A stretch of 18,927 nucleotides of DNA from an uncultured Eremococcus sp. (GTDB lineage Bacteria > Bacillota > Bacilli > Lactobacillales > Aerococcaceae): NCBI GenBank assembly GCA_943914835.1, contig CALUDO010000020.1:1-18927 (forward strand), read 5' to 3'. Every line of letters begins with the position of its first letter. The first letter of the stretch is position 1. A model generated the notes under the pieces. It had not been told where the DNA came from. It was given only the letters and a program-made list of their open reading frames with translations, and ran no database searches. The position numbers were made by a program, and so were the translations under genes. Of this stretch, positions 1 through 6,991 are shown piece by piece.

Positions 1-107
1 CATCATATTAAAAATAACTCATAATATTTACGAAAAACTTGTGAAAAGTTTATGTAAGCTTACCTTGACAACTTATTCAATTATTTAAAATTAAAGACTT
101 CTCATAA

Positions 108-123
108 TGAGATATACATCACA
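108..123 (+). promoter_or_regulatory. CRP/FNR-type operator upstream of arcA
   Basis: The sequence reads TGAGA-N6-TCACA, one mismatch from the palindrome TGTGA-N6-TCACA bound by CRP and by the ArcR/Flp-like regulators of ADI operons. Its centre lies about 44 bases before the start expected from the TATGAT at 148-153 and about 53 before the one expected from TAAAAT at 157-162, so an activator position is plausible. The regulator encoded at 8991-9692 has a CRP-like recognition helix and is the obvious candidate ligand. The match is seen; binding is inferred. Confidence 0.55.
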
Positions 124-132
124 ATTTAATTA

Positions 133-162
133 TAGACAAAGTCACAATATGATTGATAAAAT
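133..162 (+). promoter_or_regulatory. arcA promoter candidate
   Basis: TAGACA (133-138) and TAAAAT (157-162) lie 18 bases apart, and the -10 is preceded by TG at 154-155, making an extended -10. A second -10-like hexamer, TATGAT (148-153), has no good -35 and would fit an activator-dependent start. A further TTGACA lies at 65-70 with TAAAAT at 86-91 (15-base spacer), upstream of the operator. The main start cannot be settled from sequence alone. Confidence 0.5.
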
Positions 163-167
163 GATAC

Positions 168-181
168 TGCGAACGGTTACA
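168..181 (+). promoter_or_regulatory. cre-like site for CcpA
   Basis: TGCGAACGGTTACA agrees with the cre consensus TGWAANCGNTNWCA at all but two positions, including the central CG. It lies at or just after the predicted transcription start, the usual place for CcpA to block initiation. Carbon catabolite repression of ADI operons is known in lactic acid bacteria, so the position makes sense. Confidence 0.5.
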
Positions 182-191
182 AGGAGGTGAT
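181..191 (+). promoter_or_regulatory. Orphan Shine-Dalgarno sequence in arcA leader
   Basis: AAGGAGGTGAT is an 11-base complement to the 3' end of 16S rRNA, yet no ATG, GTG or TTG codon lies at a usable distance after it. Two weaker purine tracts follow (GGAGG at 209-213 and AGGAAGG at 221-227); the last is the working site for arcA. It may act as a ribosome standby site or stabilise the mRNA; this is inference. Confidence 0.5.
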
Positions 192-232
192 ATAGTATAG
201 ACATCAACGGAGGAAAAGAAAGGAAGGATTTT

Positions 233-1459
233 ATGACAGAACAAAAACCTATTAGAGTTTTCTCTGAAATTGGTAAGTTGAAGAAAGTTATGGTACACCG
301 TCCTGGTAAAGAGTTAGAAAACTTAGTGCCAGACTACTTAGAACGTCTTCTATTTGATGACATTCCATACTTGGAAGAGGCTCAAGCAGAACATGATGCC
401 TTTGCCGAAGCATTACGCGAAAACGGCGTTGAGGTATTATACCTTGAAAAACTAGTTGCAGAAGCTATTGACGCTGCAGACGTTAAAGAACAATTCGTAG
501 ACGAATGGTTAGCTGAAACTGGTGTTCAATCTGAAGCTATGTTACAAGCTTTGAAAGACTACTTGTTAGCTATGGATGATACCTACGAAATGGTCTTGAA
601 GACTATGGAAGGGTTCAAGAAATCTGAAATCGAACAATCTGGTAGCTCATTATCAGATAAGTACGAAACAGACTACCCATTCATCGTAGACCCAATGCCA
701 AACCTATACTTCACTCGTGACCCATTTGCAACAATGGCTAATGGAGTTACTTTGAACCACATGTATTCTGAAACTCGTAACCGTGAAACGCTTTACGGTA
801 AATACATCTTTGATCACCATCCAGAATATGGTGGTGGTAAAGTAGACCGCTTCTACAACCGTGAAGAAGCTACTCGTATCGAAGGTGGGGACGAATTAGT
901 TCTTTCTAAAGATGTCCTAGCTGTAGGTATCTCTCAACGGACTGACGCTCGTTCAATCGAAAAATTAGCTGGTCGCTTATTCAAAGAAACTGGCTTCAAA
1001 CGTATCTTAGCTTTCCTTATTGGTGAAAACCGTAAGTTCATGCACTTAGATACAGTGTTCACTATGGTTGACTACGACAAGTTCACTATCCACCCAGAAA
1101 TCGAAGGCGGATTGAAAGTTTGGGACTTAACTCCAGGAGAAGATGGGTCAGTTAACATTGAAGAACGTGAAGACCAATTAGATGCAATCCTTGAAGATGC
1201 TCTAGGAATTGACAAGGTTCACTTAATTCGTTGTGGTGGCGGCGACCCTGTTGCAGCTGCTCGTGAACAATGGAACGACGGTTCTAACACCCTAACGATT
1301 GCACCAGGTGTGGTTGTTGTTTATGACCGTAACACTGTTACTAACAAAGTCTTAGAAGAATACGGCTTGAAATTAATCAAGTTACGTGGATCCGAATTAG
1401 TTCGCGGTCGTGGTGGCCCACGTTGTATGTCTATGCCATTCTACCGTGAAGATGTTTAA
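233..1459 (+). CDS. arcA: Arginine deiminase
   Basis: Cytoplasmic enzyme that hydrolyses L-arginine to L-citrulline and ammonia, the first step of the ADI pathway. The 408-residue product has the usual length. The catalytic set is all visible: Asp163 in FTRDPF (160-165), Glu217 in RIEGGDE, His271 and Asp273 in HLDTVF, and the nucleophile Cys398 in RGRGGPRCMSMP, which matches the spacing in the Pseudomonas enzyme. The start at 233 has AGGAAGG five bases upstream. It is the first gene of the arc cluster; arcB starts 72 bases later. Its codons are strongly biased (GAA, CAA, GTT, AAC), as expected for a highly expressed gene. Upstream lie a CRP/FNR-type operator and a cre-like site, so induction by the local regulator and repression by sugar are likely. 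Confidence 0.97.
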   Translation: MTEQKPIRVFSEIGKLKKVMVHRPGKELENLVPDYLERLLFDDIPYLEEAQAEHDAFAEALRENGVEVLYLEKLVAEAIDAADVKEQFVDEWLAETGVQSEAMLQALKDYLLAMDDTYEMVLKTMEGFKKSEIEQSGSSLSDKYETDYPFIVDPMPNLYFTRDPFATMANGVTLNHMYSETRNRETLYGKYIFDHHPEYGGGKVDRFYNREEATRIEGGDELVLSKDVLAVGISQRTDARSIEKLAGRLFKETGFKRILAFLIGENRKFMHLDTVFTMVDYDKFTIHPEIEGGLKVWDLTPGEDGSVNIEEREDQLDAILEDALGIDKVHLIRCGGGDPVAAAREQWNDGSNTLTIAPGVVVVYDRNTVTNKVLEEYGLKLIKLRGSELVRGRGGPRCMSMPFYREDV

Positions 1460-1531
1460 TCTTTAACATTCTCACTGTTAACTCAAACAACTCAAAAAGA
1501 TAGATTCTTATATTAAGGGAGAGATAATTAT

Positions 1532-2536
1532 ATGTTCCAAGGACGTAGTTTATTGAAAGAAGTAGACTTTACACCTGCTGAATTAGAATACTTAATCGAC
1601 TTCAGTATCCACTTGAAAGACCTTAAGAAACGCAATATTCCTCACGAATATTTAAAAGGTCAAAACATCGTACTTCTATTTGAAAAATCATCTACTCGTA
1701 CACGTTCAGCCTTCACTGTAGCATGTAACGATCTAGGTGCGAACCCAGAATTCATGGGTGCTAACGATATCCAATTAGGTAAGAAAGAATCTGTAGAAGA
1801 TTCTGCTAAGGTATTCGGTAGCATGTTCGATGGTATCGAATTCCGTGGATTCAAACAAGATGACGTTGAAATGCTAGCTAAATACTCAGGCGTTCCAGTA
1901 TGGAATGGTTTAACTGACGAATGGCATCCAACTCAAATGATTGCTGACTTCATGACCATTAAAGAAGAATTCGGCGAACTTAAAGGTAAGAAGTTAGTGT
2001 ACTGTGGTGACGGACGTAACAACATGGCTAACTCATTACTAGTGGCTGGTTCAATGCTAGGTGTAAGCATTACTATCGCTTCTCCAGAAGAATTATTCCC
2101 AGAACAAAAAGTTGTAGATTACGCTGAAAAATTCGCTAAAGAATCTGGTTCAACTGTAACTGTAACTGCAGATATCAAATCAGCTGTTAAGGATGCAGAT
2201 GTACTTTACACTGACGTTTGGGTATCAATGGGTGAAGAAGATAAATTTGAAGAACGTATCAAATTATTGAAACCTTACCAAATTAACAAAGAATTGACAG
2301 ACTTAATCGAAGGTGACTACATCTTCATGCACTGTCTACCAGCTTTCCATGACACTAACACTCGTTATGGTGCTGAAATGGCAGAACGCTTTGGTGTGAA
2401 AGAAATGGAAGTTACTGACGAAGTCTTCCGCGATGAAAAACACGCACGTCAATTTGAAGAAGCTGAAAACCGTATGCACTCTATCAAGGCAATTATGGCA
2501 GCAACTTCAGGTAACTTATTCATCCCTAAAGTTTAA
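1532..2536 (+). CDS. arcB: Ornithine carbamoyltransferase, catabolic
   Basis: Converts citrulline and phosphate to ornithine and carbamoyl phosphate, the second ADI step. Residues seen: the carbamoyl phosphate loop STRTR (54-58), HPTQ (132-135), the ornithine-binding SMG loop in DVWVSMGEE (228-236) and HCLP (267-270). The SMG loop favours ornithine over putrescine, N-acetylornithine or aspartate carbamoyltransferases. Length 334 is normal. The ribosome binding site AAGGGAGAG (1515-1523) lies eight bases before the ATG. The position between arcA and arcD marks it as the catabolic enzyme; no biosynthetic arg genes are in the window. A terminator-like hairpin follows, so arcA and arcB may be made in excess over the rest of the cluster. 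Confidence 0.97.
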   Translation: MFQGRSLLKEVDFTPAELEYLIDFSIHLKDLKKRNIPHEYLKGQNIVLLFEKSSTRTRSAFTVACNDLGANPEFMGANDIQLGKKESVEDSAKVFGSMFDGIEFRGFKQDDVEMLAKYSGVPVWNGLTDEWHPTQMIADFMTIKEEFGELKGKKLVYCGDGRNNMANSLLVAGSMLGVSITIASPEELFPEQKVVDYAEKFAKESGSTVTVTADIKSAVKDADVLYTDVWVSMGEEDKFEERIKLLKPYQINKELTDLIEGDYIFMHCLPAFHDTNTRYGAEMAERFGVKEMEVTDEVFRDEKHARQFEEAENRMHSIKAIMAATSGNLFIPKV

Positions 2537-2585
2537 TCTGAGTTAACAATCGAACAATTTAATAATTAAGGTTAATCCAACACAA

Positions 2586-2597
2586 GGAAATATTTCC
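2586..2597. repeat. Perfect 12-base palindrome in arcB-arcD gap
   Basis: GGAAATATTTCC is its own reverse complement. It lies 50 bases after arcB and 33 bases before the terminator-like stem. It could be an operator or a small RNA hairpin, but an AT-rich palindrome of this size may also be chance. Confidence 0.3.
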
Positions 2598-2629
2598 CTA
2601 TATTTATGTTTGTGATTACGCCAACCAGT

Positions 2630-2676
2630 GGCCAGAATTGTGAGGATGTAATGACAATTCTGGTCCTTTTATTTTA
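2630..2676 (+). terminator. Intrinsic terminator or attenuator between arcB and arcD
   Basis: The arms 2630-2641 (GGCCAGAATTGT) and 2654-2665 (ACAATTCTGGTC) form a 12-bp stem with one G-T pair and a 12-base loop, followed by a T-rich tract (TTTTATTTTA, 2667-2676). This looks like a working rho-independent terminator. Since arcD, arcT and arcC follow without a convincing promoter of their own, partial read-through is likely, which would set the arcAB to arcDTC ratio. Confidence 0.75.
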
Positions 2677-2731
2677 TGTAATATGTATTGTTTTATTCTA
2701 TTAAAAATCTATATAAAAAGGAGTGTATTAA

Positions 2732-4234
2732 ATGGAAGAGACTAAAAAGAAAAAATTCCAGATGCCTTCATCATTTACAATTCTATTTATTCTTACTGCT
2801 ATTGTTGCTGTCTTGACCTGGCTTGTCCCTGCGGGTCAATATGATTTAGATGATGCAGGTAACTTTATCCAAGGAACTTACCATACAGTAGAAGCTAGCC
2901 GGCAAGGTCTTGTGGACCTAGTTGGGGCACCTATTTACGGTATGTTAGGTAAAGAGGGAACGGATGGAGCCATTCAAGTATCCCTATTTATCCTGATGGT
3001 GGGTGGTTTCCTAGGAGTTGTTACAGAAACTGGTGCTATTGACGCAGGTATTTCCTCATTAATTAAGCACCGGAAAGATTCTGTTAACAAATTAATCTGG
3101 ATTTTGATGTTTGTTTTTGCCCTTGGTGGTTCTACTTATGGTATGGCTGAAGAAACCATGGCCTTTTACCCCATCCTTATTCCATTGATGGTATCTGTAG
3201 GTATGGATGCCTTGGTAGCCGTTGCAGTTGTCCTTGTTGGATCTGGTTTAGGTGTTCTATCCTCTACGGTTAACCCATTTGCAACGGGTGTCGCAGCCGA
3301 TATGGCAGGTATTTCTATGGCCGATGGAATTGGCCTTCGTCTAGTATTCTTCGTTGTGACTTATTTTATTGGAGCTTTCTTCGTATCTCATTATGCTAAG
3401 AAAGTCCAAGAAGATCCTAAGAACTCATTAATTTATGATCATTTAGAACATGATAAAGAGAAATTCAAAGTTAGCGAAGATATTCCTGAAATGACTGGTA
3501 AACAAAAAGGTGTTCTTTACCTATTCGCTTTGACCTTTATCATCATGATTTTAGGTTTAATCCCTTGGGCAGACCTATTAGGTGTTGAAGCTACGATCTT
3601 TGATCACTTCCACAATTGGTTAATGTCTGTACCTTTCTTAGGTGATTTTGTGGGTCAATCTGCTTTACCTTTAGGTAGCTGGTACTTAGTAGAAATTACA
3701 ATTCTATTCTTTGCCATGGCTATCATTATTGGTTTCTACTATGGTATCCACGAAAGTCGCTTTATTGATGTCTTCATCGCTGGTATGGGAGATTTAATGA
3801 CTGTTGCCTTGATCTGTGCGGTGGCACGTGGACTTCAAGTTGTGATGAACGATGGTCAAATTACTGCGACCGTTCTTCACTGGGGTGAAGTTGGCCTTCA
3901 AGGTCTTTCTAAGGGTGTCTTCACTATCTTAACCTTCTTGTTCTATATTCCAATGTCCTTCCTAATCCCGTCAACATCTGGATTGGCAGCTGCAACTATG
4001 GGTATCATGGCCCCTCTTGGTGAATTCGCCGGAGTAACCAAAGATATCGTGATTACTGCCTTCCAATCAGCCGCTGGTATCGTTAACTTAGTAACACCAA
4101 CATCTGGTGTCGTTATGGGTGCTTTAGCTATTGCTGGTATTGAATTAGGTACTTGGTGGAAATATGTTGGTAAGATTATTGGTGTGGTATTTGTTGTAAC
4201 TATTATCTTATTATGGATTGGAACCATGTTCTAA
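2732..4234 (+). CDS. arcD: YfcC-family arginine/ornithine exchanger
   Basis: Membrane protein of 500 residues with a short Lys-rich cytoplasmic N-terminus and roughly 11-12 hydrophobic segments (first about 14-34, then about 81-101, 120-140 and onward). Conserved YfcC-type stretches are seen at GGSTYGMAEET (132-142), STVNPFATG (178-186) and a C-terminal TSGLAAATMG. This is not the APC-superfamily ArcD of Pseudomonas; the YfcC type stands in for it in several streptococcal arc operons. From context it should swap external arginine for ornithine, which costs no energy. The substrate is inferred, since the family also includes poorly characterised carriers. AAAAGGAG (2716-2723) lies eight bases before the ATG; the same 14-base initiation region recurs before arcC. 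Confidence 0.85.
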   Translation: MEETKKKKFQMPSSFTILFILTAIVAVLTWLVPAGQYDLDDAGNFIQGTYHTVEASRQGLVDLVGAPIYGMLGKEGTDGAIQVSLFILMVGGFLGVVTETGAIDAGISSLIKHRKDSVNKLIWILMFVFALGGSTYGMAEETMAFYPILIPLMVSVGMDALVAVAVVLVGSGLGVLSSTVNPFATGVAADMAGISMADGIGLRLVFFVVTYFIGAFFVSHYAKKVQEDPKNSLIYDHLEHDKEKFKVSEDIPEMTGKQKGVLYLFALTFIIMILGLIPWADLLGVEATIFDHFHNWLMSVPFLGDFVGQSALPLGSWYLVEITILFFAMAIIIGFYYGIHESRFIDVFIAGMGDLMTVALICAVARGLQVVMNDGQITATVLHWGEVGLQGLSKGVFTILTFLFYIPMSFLIPSTSGLAAATMGIMAPLGEFAGVTKDIVITAFQSAAGIVNLVTPTSGVVMGALAIAGIELGTWWKYVGKIIGVVFVVTIILLWIGTMF

Positions 4235-4258
4235 TCGAACAAGTGTATTCTATACTTT

Positions 4259-4290
4259 GAGAGAGTGATAACTTCGGTTATCACTTTCTT
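4259..4290 (+). terminator. UUCG-capped hairpin between arcD and the dipeptidase gene
   Basis: Arms 4259-4272 and 4277-4290 form a stem of about 14 bp, two of them G-T pairs, closed by the very stable C(UUCG)G tetraloop. Its 3' arm ends in CTTTCTT but no T tract follows it. It is therefore a weak terminator at best, and may rather protect the upstream mRNA from 3' exonucleases. The ribosome binding site of the next gene starts six bases later. Confidence 0.55.
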
Positions 4291-4311
4291 AGAATAAAAG
4301 GAGGCTTTCTG

Positions 4312-5649
4312 ATGGATTATACATTAACTCAAGGCGTTCAAACGGAAGCGCTTGAGACGCTAGCCCAATGGATTAAGGTTCCTTCTGTCTTGGATGAATC
4401 AGACGACCAAACTCCCTTTGGTCCCCATATCCAAGAAGCTTTAGAGTTGGCTCTGAAGACTTGTGAAGACCTAGGCTTCACTACCTTTATCGACCCTGAG
4501 GGCTATTATGGTTATGCTGAAGTTGGCCAAGGAGAAGAATTACTGGCCATTCTATGTCATTTGGATGTAGTCCCAGCCGAAGACCTGCCTGAATGGTCGC
4601 ATGACCCCTTTGACATGGTTGAAAAGGATGGCAATCTTTATGGACGAGGCACCCAAGACGACAAGGGACCTTCTGTAGCCGCCCTATATGCGGTTAAGGC
4701 CTTGAAGGACCAAGGTATTGAATTCGATAAACGGGTCCGCTTTATATTTGGCACGGATGAAGAAACTTTATGGCGGTGTATGGCTCGGTATGGAGAGATT
4801 GAAGAAGAGGCAACTTACGGCTTCGCTCCCGACTCATCCTTCCCCTTAACTTATGCCGAAAAGGGTCTTTTACAAGCTTATTTAGTAGGGCCGGGTTCAA
4901 AGGATCTAGCGATTACAAATGATCGGGCCTTTAACGCAGTCCCAGCTAAGGCTAACTACCAAGGTAAGCAAGATGCTGCCTTAAAAGAGGTTCTGGATAA
5001 GCTTGGCTTTGACTATACGGAAGAGGATGGGCAAGTGGTTGTACTCGGAAAATCTGTCCACGCCAAAGATGCCTATGACGGTGTCAATGCTGTGGCTCGT
5101 TTGGCCATAGCCTTGCAAGAACTCTTCCCTGAAGAAGCTGTCTTAAATTTGATTAAGGATAAGTTTAATCAAGATGCTTTAGCTAAAGTGATCTTCGGCG
5201 AGGTTTCTGATGAAATGTCAGGCCCTTTAACGGTTAATCTAGCTAAATTACTTGTTAATGATCAGGAAAGTAAGATCGGCTTGGATATTCGAATCCCAGT
5301 CACAGCCAATAAGGATGACCTGGTGGCTAAATTATCTGAAGTCGCTGGAGAGTACGGATTCACCTACCAAGAGTTCGATTATTTGAATTCTTTATATGTA
5401 CCTTTGGATAGTCCCTTAGTTGAAAGTTTATTGGCTGTTTATCGAGATTTAACTGGGGATATGACCGAGCCAATTTCTTCAGGTGGAGCGACCTTCGCCC
5501 GGACCATGCCTAATTGTGTGGCCTTCGGAGCTCAAACAAAAGAAGCCGACGTCACTGAACACCAAATTGATGAACACATGTCAGTGGATAACTTTAACGA
5601 AGCCATGGAAATCTATGCCCATGCCGTTAAGAAATTAGCCGGCAAATAA
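4312..5649 (+). CDS. arcT: M20 family dipeptidase (PepV/ArcT-like)
   Basis: Cytoplasmic dizinc dipeptidase of 445 residues, close to PepV in length. The metal and catalytic residues are all present: His83 and Asp85 in HLD, Asp116 in GRGTQDDKG, the acid pair Glu150/Glu151 in GTDEET, Asp174 in FAPDSS and His422 in DEHMSVD. The middle part (about 190-350) matches the lid domain. A gene of this type occurs in streptococcal arc operons under the name arcT, where it is thought to release arginine from peptides; that role here is inferred from its place between arcD and arcC. AAAGGAGG (4297-4304) lies seven bases before the ATG. The usual Gly-Trp after the acid pair is replaced by Leu-Trp (EETLW), a small departure. 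Confidence 0.85.
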   Translation: MDYTLTQGVQTEALETLAQWIKVPSVLDESDDQTPFGPHIQEALELALKTCEDLGFTTFIDPEGYYGYAEVGQGEELLAILCHLDVVPAEDLPEWSHDPFDMVEKDGNLYGRGTQDDKGPSVAALYAVKALKDQGIEFDKRVRFIFGTDEETLWRCMARYGEIEEEATYGFAPDSSFPLTYAEKGLLQAYLVGPGSKDLAITNDRAFNAVPAKANYQGKQDAALKEVLDKLGFDYTEEDGQVVVLGKSVHAKDAYDGVNAVARLAIALQELFPEEAVLNLIKDKFNQDALAKVIFGEVSDEMSGPLTVNLAKLLVNDQESKIGLDIRIPVTANKDDLVAKLSEVAGEYGFTYQEFDYLNSLYVPLDSPLVESLLAVYRDLTGDMTEPISSGGATFARTMPNCVAFGAQTKEADVTEHQIDEHMSVDNFNEAMEIYAHAVKKLAGK

Positions 5650-5655
5650 TTATTG

Positions 5656-5683
5656 ATAATCAACAGTCGTAGCGGTTGATTAT
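5656..5683 (+). other. Hairpin between the dipeptidase gene and arcC
   Basis: ATAATCAAC (5656-5664) and GTTGATTAT (5675-5683) form a perfect 9-bp stem with a 10-base loop. No T tract follows, so it is not a normal terminator. It may mark an mRNA processing or stability element, like the hairpin before the dipeptidase gene. Confidence 0.4.
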
Positions 5684-5755
5684 GTGGACTGATTATTGTA
5701 AGGTTCACTTGTACTTAGCTACACTGATTCTAAAAACACAAAAGGAGTGTATTTT

Positions 5756-6700
5756 ATGTCAAATCGTAAAATTGTAGTTGCTTTAGGTGGAAATGCTATC
5801 TTATCTGATAACCCAACTGCTCAAGCACAAAAAGACGCATTGAAACAAACCGCTGAATTCTTAGTGAAATTAATCCAAAATGGTGACGAATTAATCATCA
5901 CTCACGGGAATGGACCTCAAGTAGGGAATCTTCTACTTCAAAACATTGCAGCTGATTCTGAAAAGAATCCTGCCTTTGAATTGGATTCATTAGTAGCTAT
6001 GACTGAAGGATCTATTGGTTACTGGTTACAAAATGCACTACAAAACGCTCTGAAAGATCTTAACATTGATAAATCAGTGGCTTCTGTGGTTACTCAAGTG
6101 ATTGTAGACAAGAATGACCCAGCCTTCACTAACTTATCTAAACCTATCGGACCTTTCTACAGTGAAGAAGAAGCTAAGGCTGAAATGGAAAAATCTGATT
6201 CAACTTTCGTTGAAGATGCTGGCCGTGGCTGGAGAAAAGTTGTTGCGTCTCCAAAGCCAGTTGGAATTAAGGAAATTGATGTTATCCGTACCTTAGTAGA
6301 ATCTGGTCACGTAGTTGTTGCCGGCGGCGGTGGCGGTGTGCCAGTCGTTGAAGAAGATGGTAAATTAACCGGTGTGGAAGCTGTTATCGATAAAGACTTC
6401 GCTTCTCAAAAATTAGCAGCTGAATTAGATGCAGATATGTTCATCGTCCTAACCGGTGTGGACTATGTATACGTAAACTTCAACAAGCCTGATCAAGCTC
6501 GTCTTGAAAAAGTGTCTGTTGAAGAAATGAAGGAATATATCACTCAAGATCAATTTGCACCTGGTTCAATGTTACCTAAGGTAGAAGCAACCATTAAGTT
6601 TGCCGAAGAAAACCCTGGTTCTAAGGCAGTCATTACTTCCTTGGAAAACTTGGAACAATTAATCCAATCAGATGCAGGAACCATTATTGAATCTAAATAA
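5756..6700 (+). CDS. arcC: Carbamate kinase
   Basis: Transfers phosphate from carbamoyl phosphate to ADP, giving ATP, CO2 and ammonia; the last and energy-yielding ADI step. The amino acid kinase fold is clear: KIVVALGGNAIL at the N-terminus, THGNGPQVGN (49-58), GWRKVVASPKP (158-168), VAGGGGGVPVV (188-198), DKDFASQKLA (212-221) and a C-terminal FAPGSMLPK. Length is 314 residues, normal for the family. I place the start at ATG 5756, which has AAAAGGAG eight bases upstream; the in-frame GTG at 5747 overlaps that ribosome binding site. The last codons carry the -35 box of the following argS promoter. It closes the arc cluster, and no T-rich terminator separates it from argS apart from the T-box switch. 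Confidence 0.97.
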   Translation: MSNRKIVVALGGNAILSDNPTAQAQKDALKQTAEFLVKLIQNGDELIITHGNGPQVGNLLLQNIAADSEKNPAFELDSLVAMTEGSIGYWLQNALQNALKDLNIDKSVASVVTQVIVDKNDPAFTNLSKPIGPFYSEEEAKAEMEKSDSTFVEDAGRGWRKVVASPKPVGIKEIDVIRTLVESGHVVVAGGGGGVPVVEEDGKLTGVEAVIDKDFASQKLAAELDADMFIVLTGVDYVYVNFNKPDQARLEKVSVEEMKEYITQDQFAPGSMLPKVEATIKFAEENPGSKAVITSLENLEQLIQSDAGTIIESK

Positions 6701-6715
6701 TGAACCTGTTATAAT
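6687..6715 (+). promoter_or_regulatory. argS promoter
   Basis: TTGAAT (6687-6692), a 17-base spacer and a perfect TATAAT (6710-6715) with TG one base upstream (extended -10). It is the best promoter in the window. The -35 and half the spacer lie inside the last codons of arcC. The expected start is near 6722, just before the T-box leader. Confidence 0.8.
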
Positions 6716-6721
6716 GAAACA

Positions 6722-6971
6722 CATAATATTCTAAACACGGGAAGAGAGTAAGTTCGAGTCCTTGTTTCTAGCAAGTTGGGATGATGGAAGCCAACAACAA
6801 GTTTGAACTGAACCGCACTTTCATCAATGGTTGAGTGAACCTAAGTAGCTGAGCCCGGAGACGACTCCGTTAATAAGAAGAGATAGGTGGTTACACCTAA
6901 TTAGAGTGGTACCGTGTAGTGATGATGTTCATTACGCCTCTAGGAGACTGGTTCTCCTAGGGGCTTTTTTT
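6722..6971 (+). promoter_or_regulatory. T-box riboswitch, arginine type, upstream of argS
   Basis: The conserved T-box sequence AGAGTGGTACCGTG lies at 6903-6916, with the tRNA-acceptor-pairing TGGT at 6907-6910. A Stem I can be drawn: 6744-6749 pairs with 6817-6822 and 6751-6757 with 6803-6809, leaving an internal loop whose 3' side is GAACCGC with the arginine codon CGC at 6814-6816 as specifier. The terminator arms are 6936-6947 and 6953-6964 (12 bp, one G-T) followed by seven T (6965-6971). The TGGT predicts a tRNA-Arg with discriminator base A. Uncharged tRNA-Arg should stabilise the antiterminator and let argS be transcribed. Confidence 0.93.
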
Positions 6972-6991
6972 ATTGAAAAGGAGCGAGATGT

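Noticed and set aside
40..55. Second CRP/FNR-type operator beginning TGTGA at 40
   Set aside because: The other half (TATGT) matches TCACA at one base only.
1660..1854. Minus-strand ORF inside arcB
   Set aside because: It lies wholly within a strongly supported gene, lacks a ribosome binding site and resembles no protein.
2688..2717. Promoter candidate TTGTTT-N18-TATAAA before arcD
   Set aside because: The transcript would start at or inside the arcD ribosome binding site, leaving no usable leader.
3943..4227. Minus-strand ORF inside arcD
   Set aside because: It is a mirror of hydrophobic codons of arcD, with no initiation signals of its own.
5747..5755. GTG start at 5747 for arcC
   Set aside because: The GTG overlaps the ribosome binding site AAAAGGAG; ATG 5756 has ideal spacing and gives the normal N-terminus.
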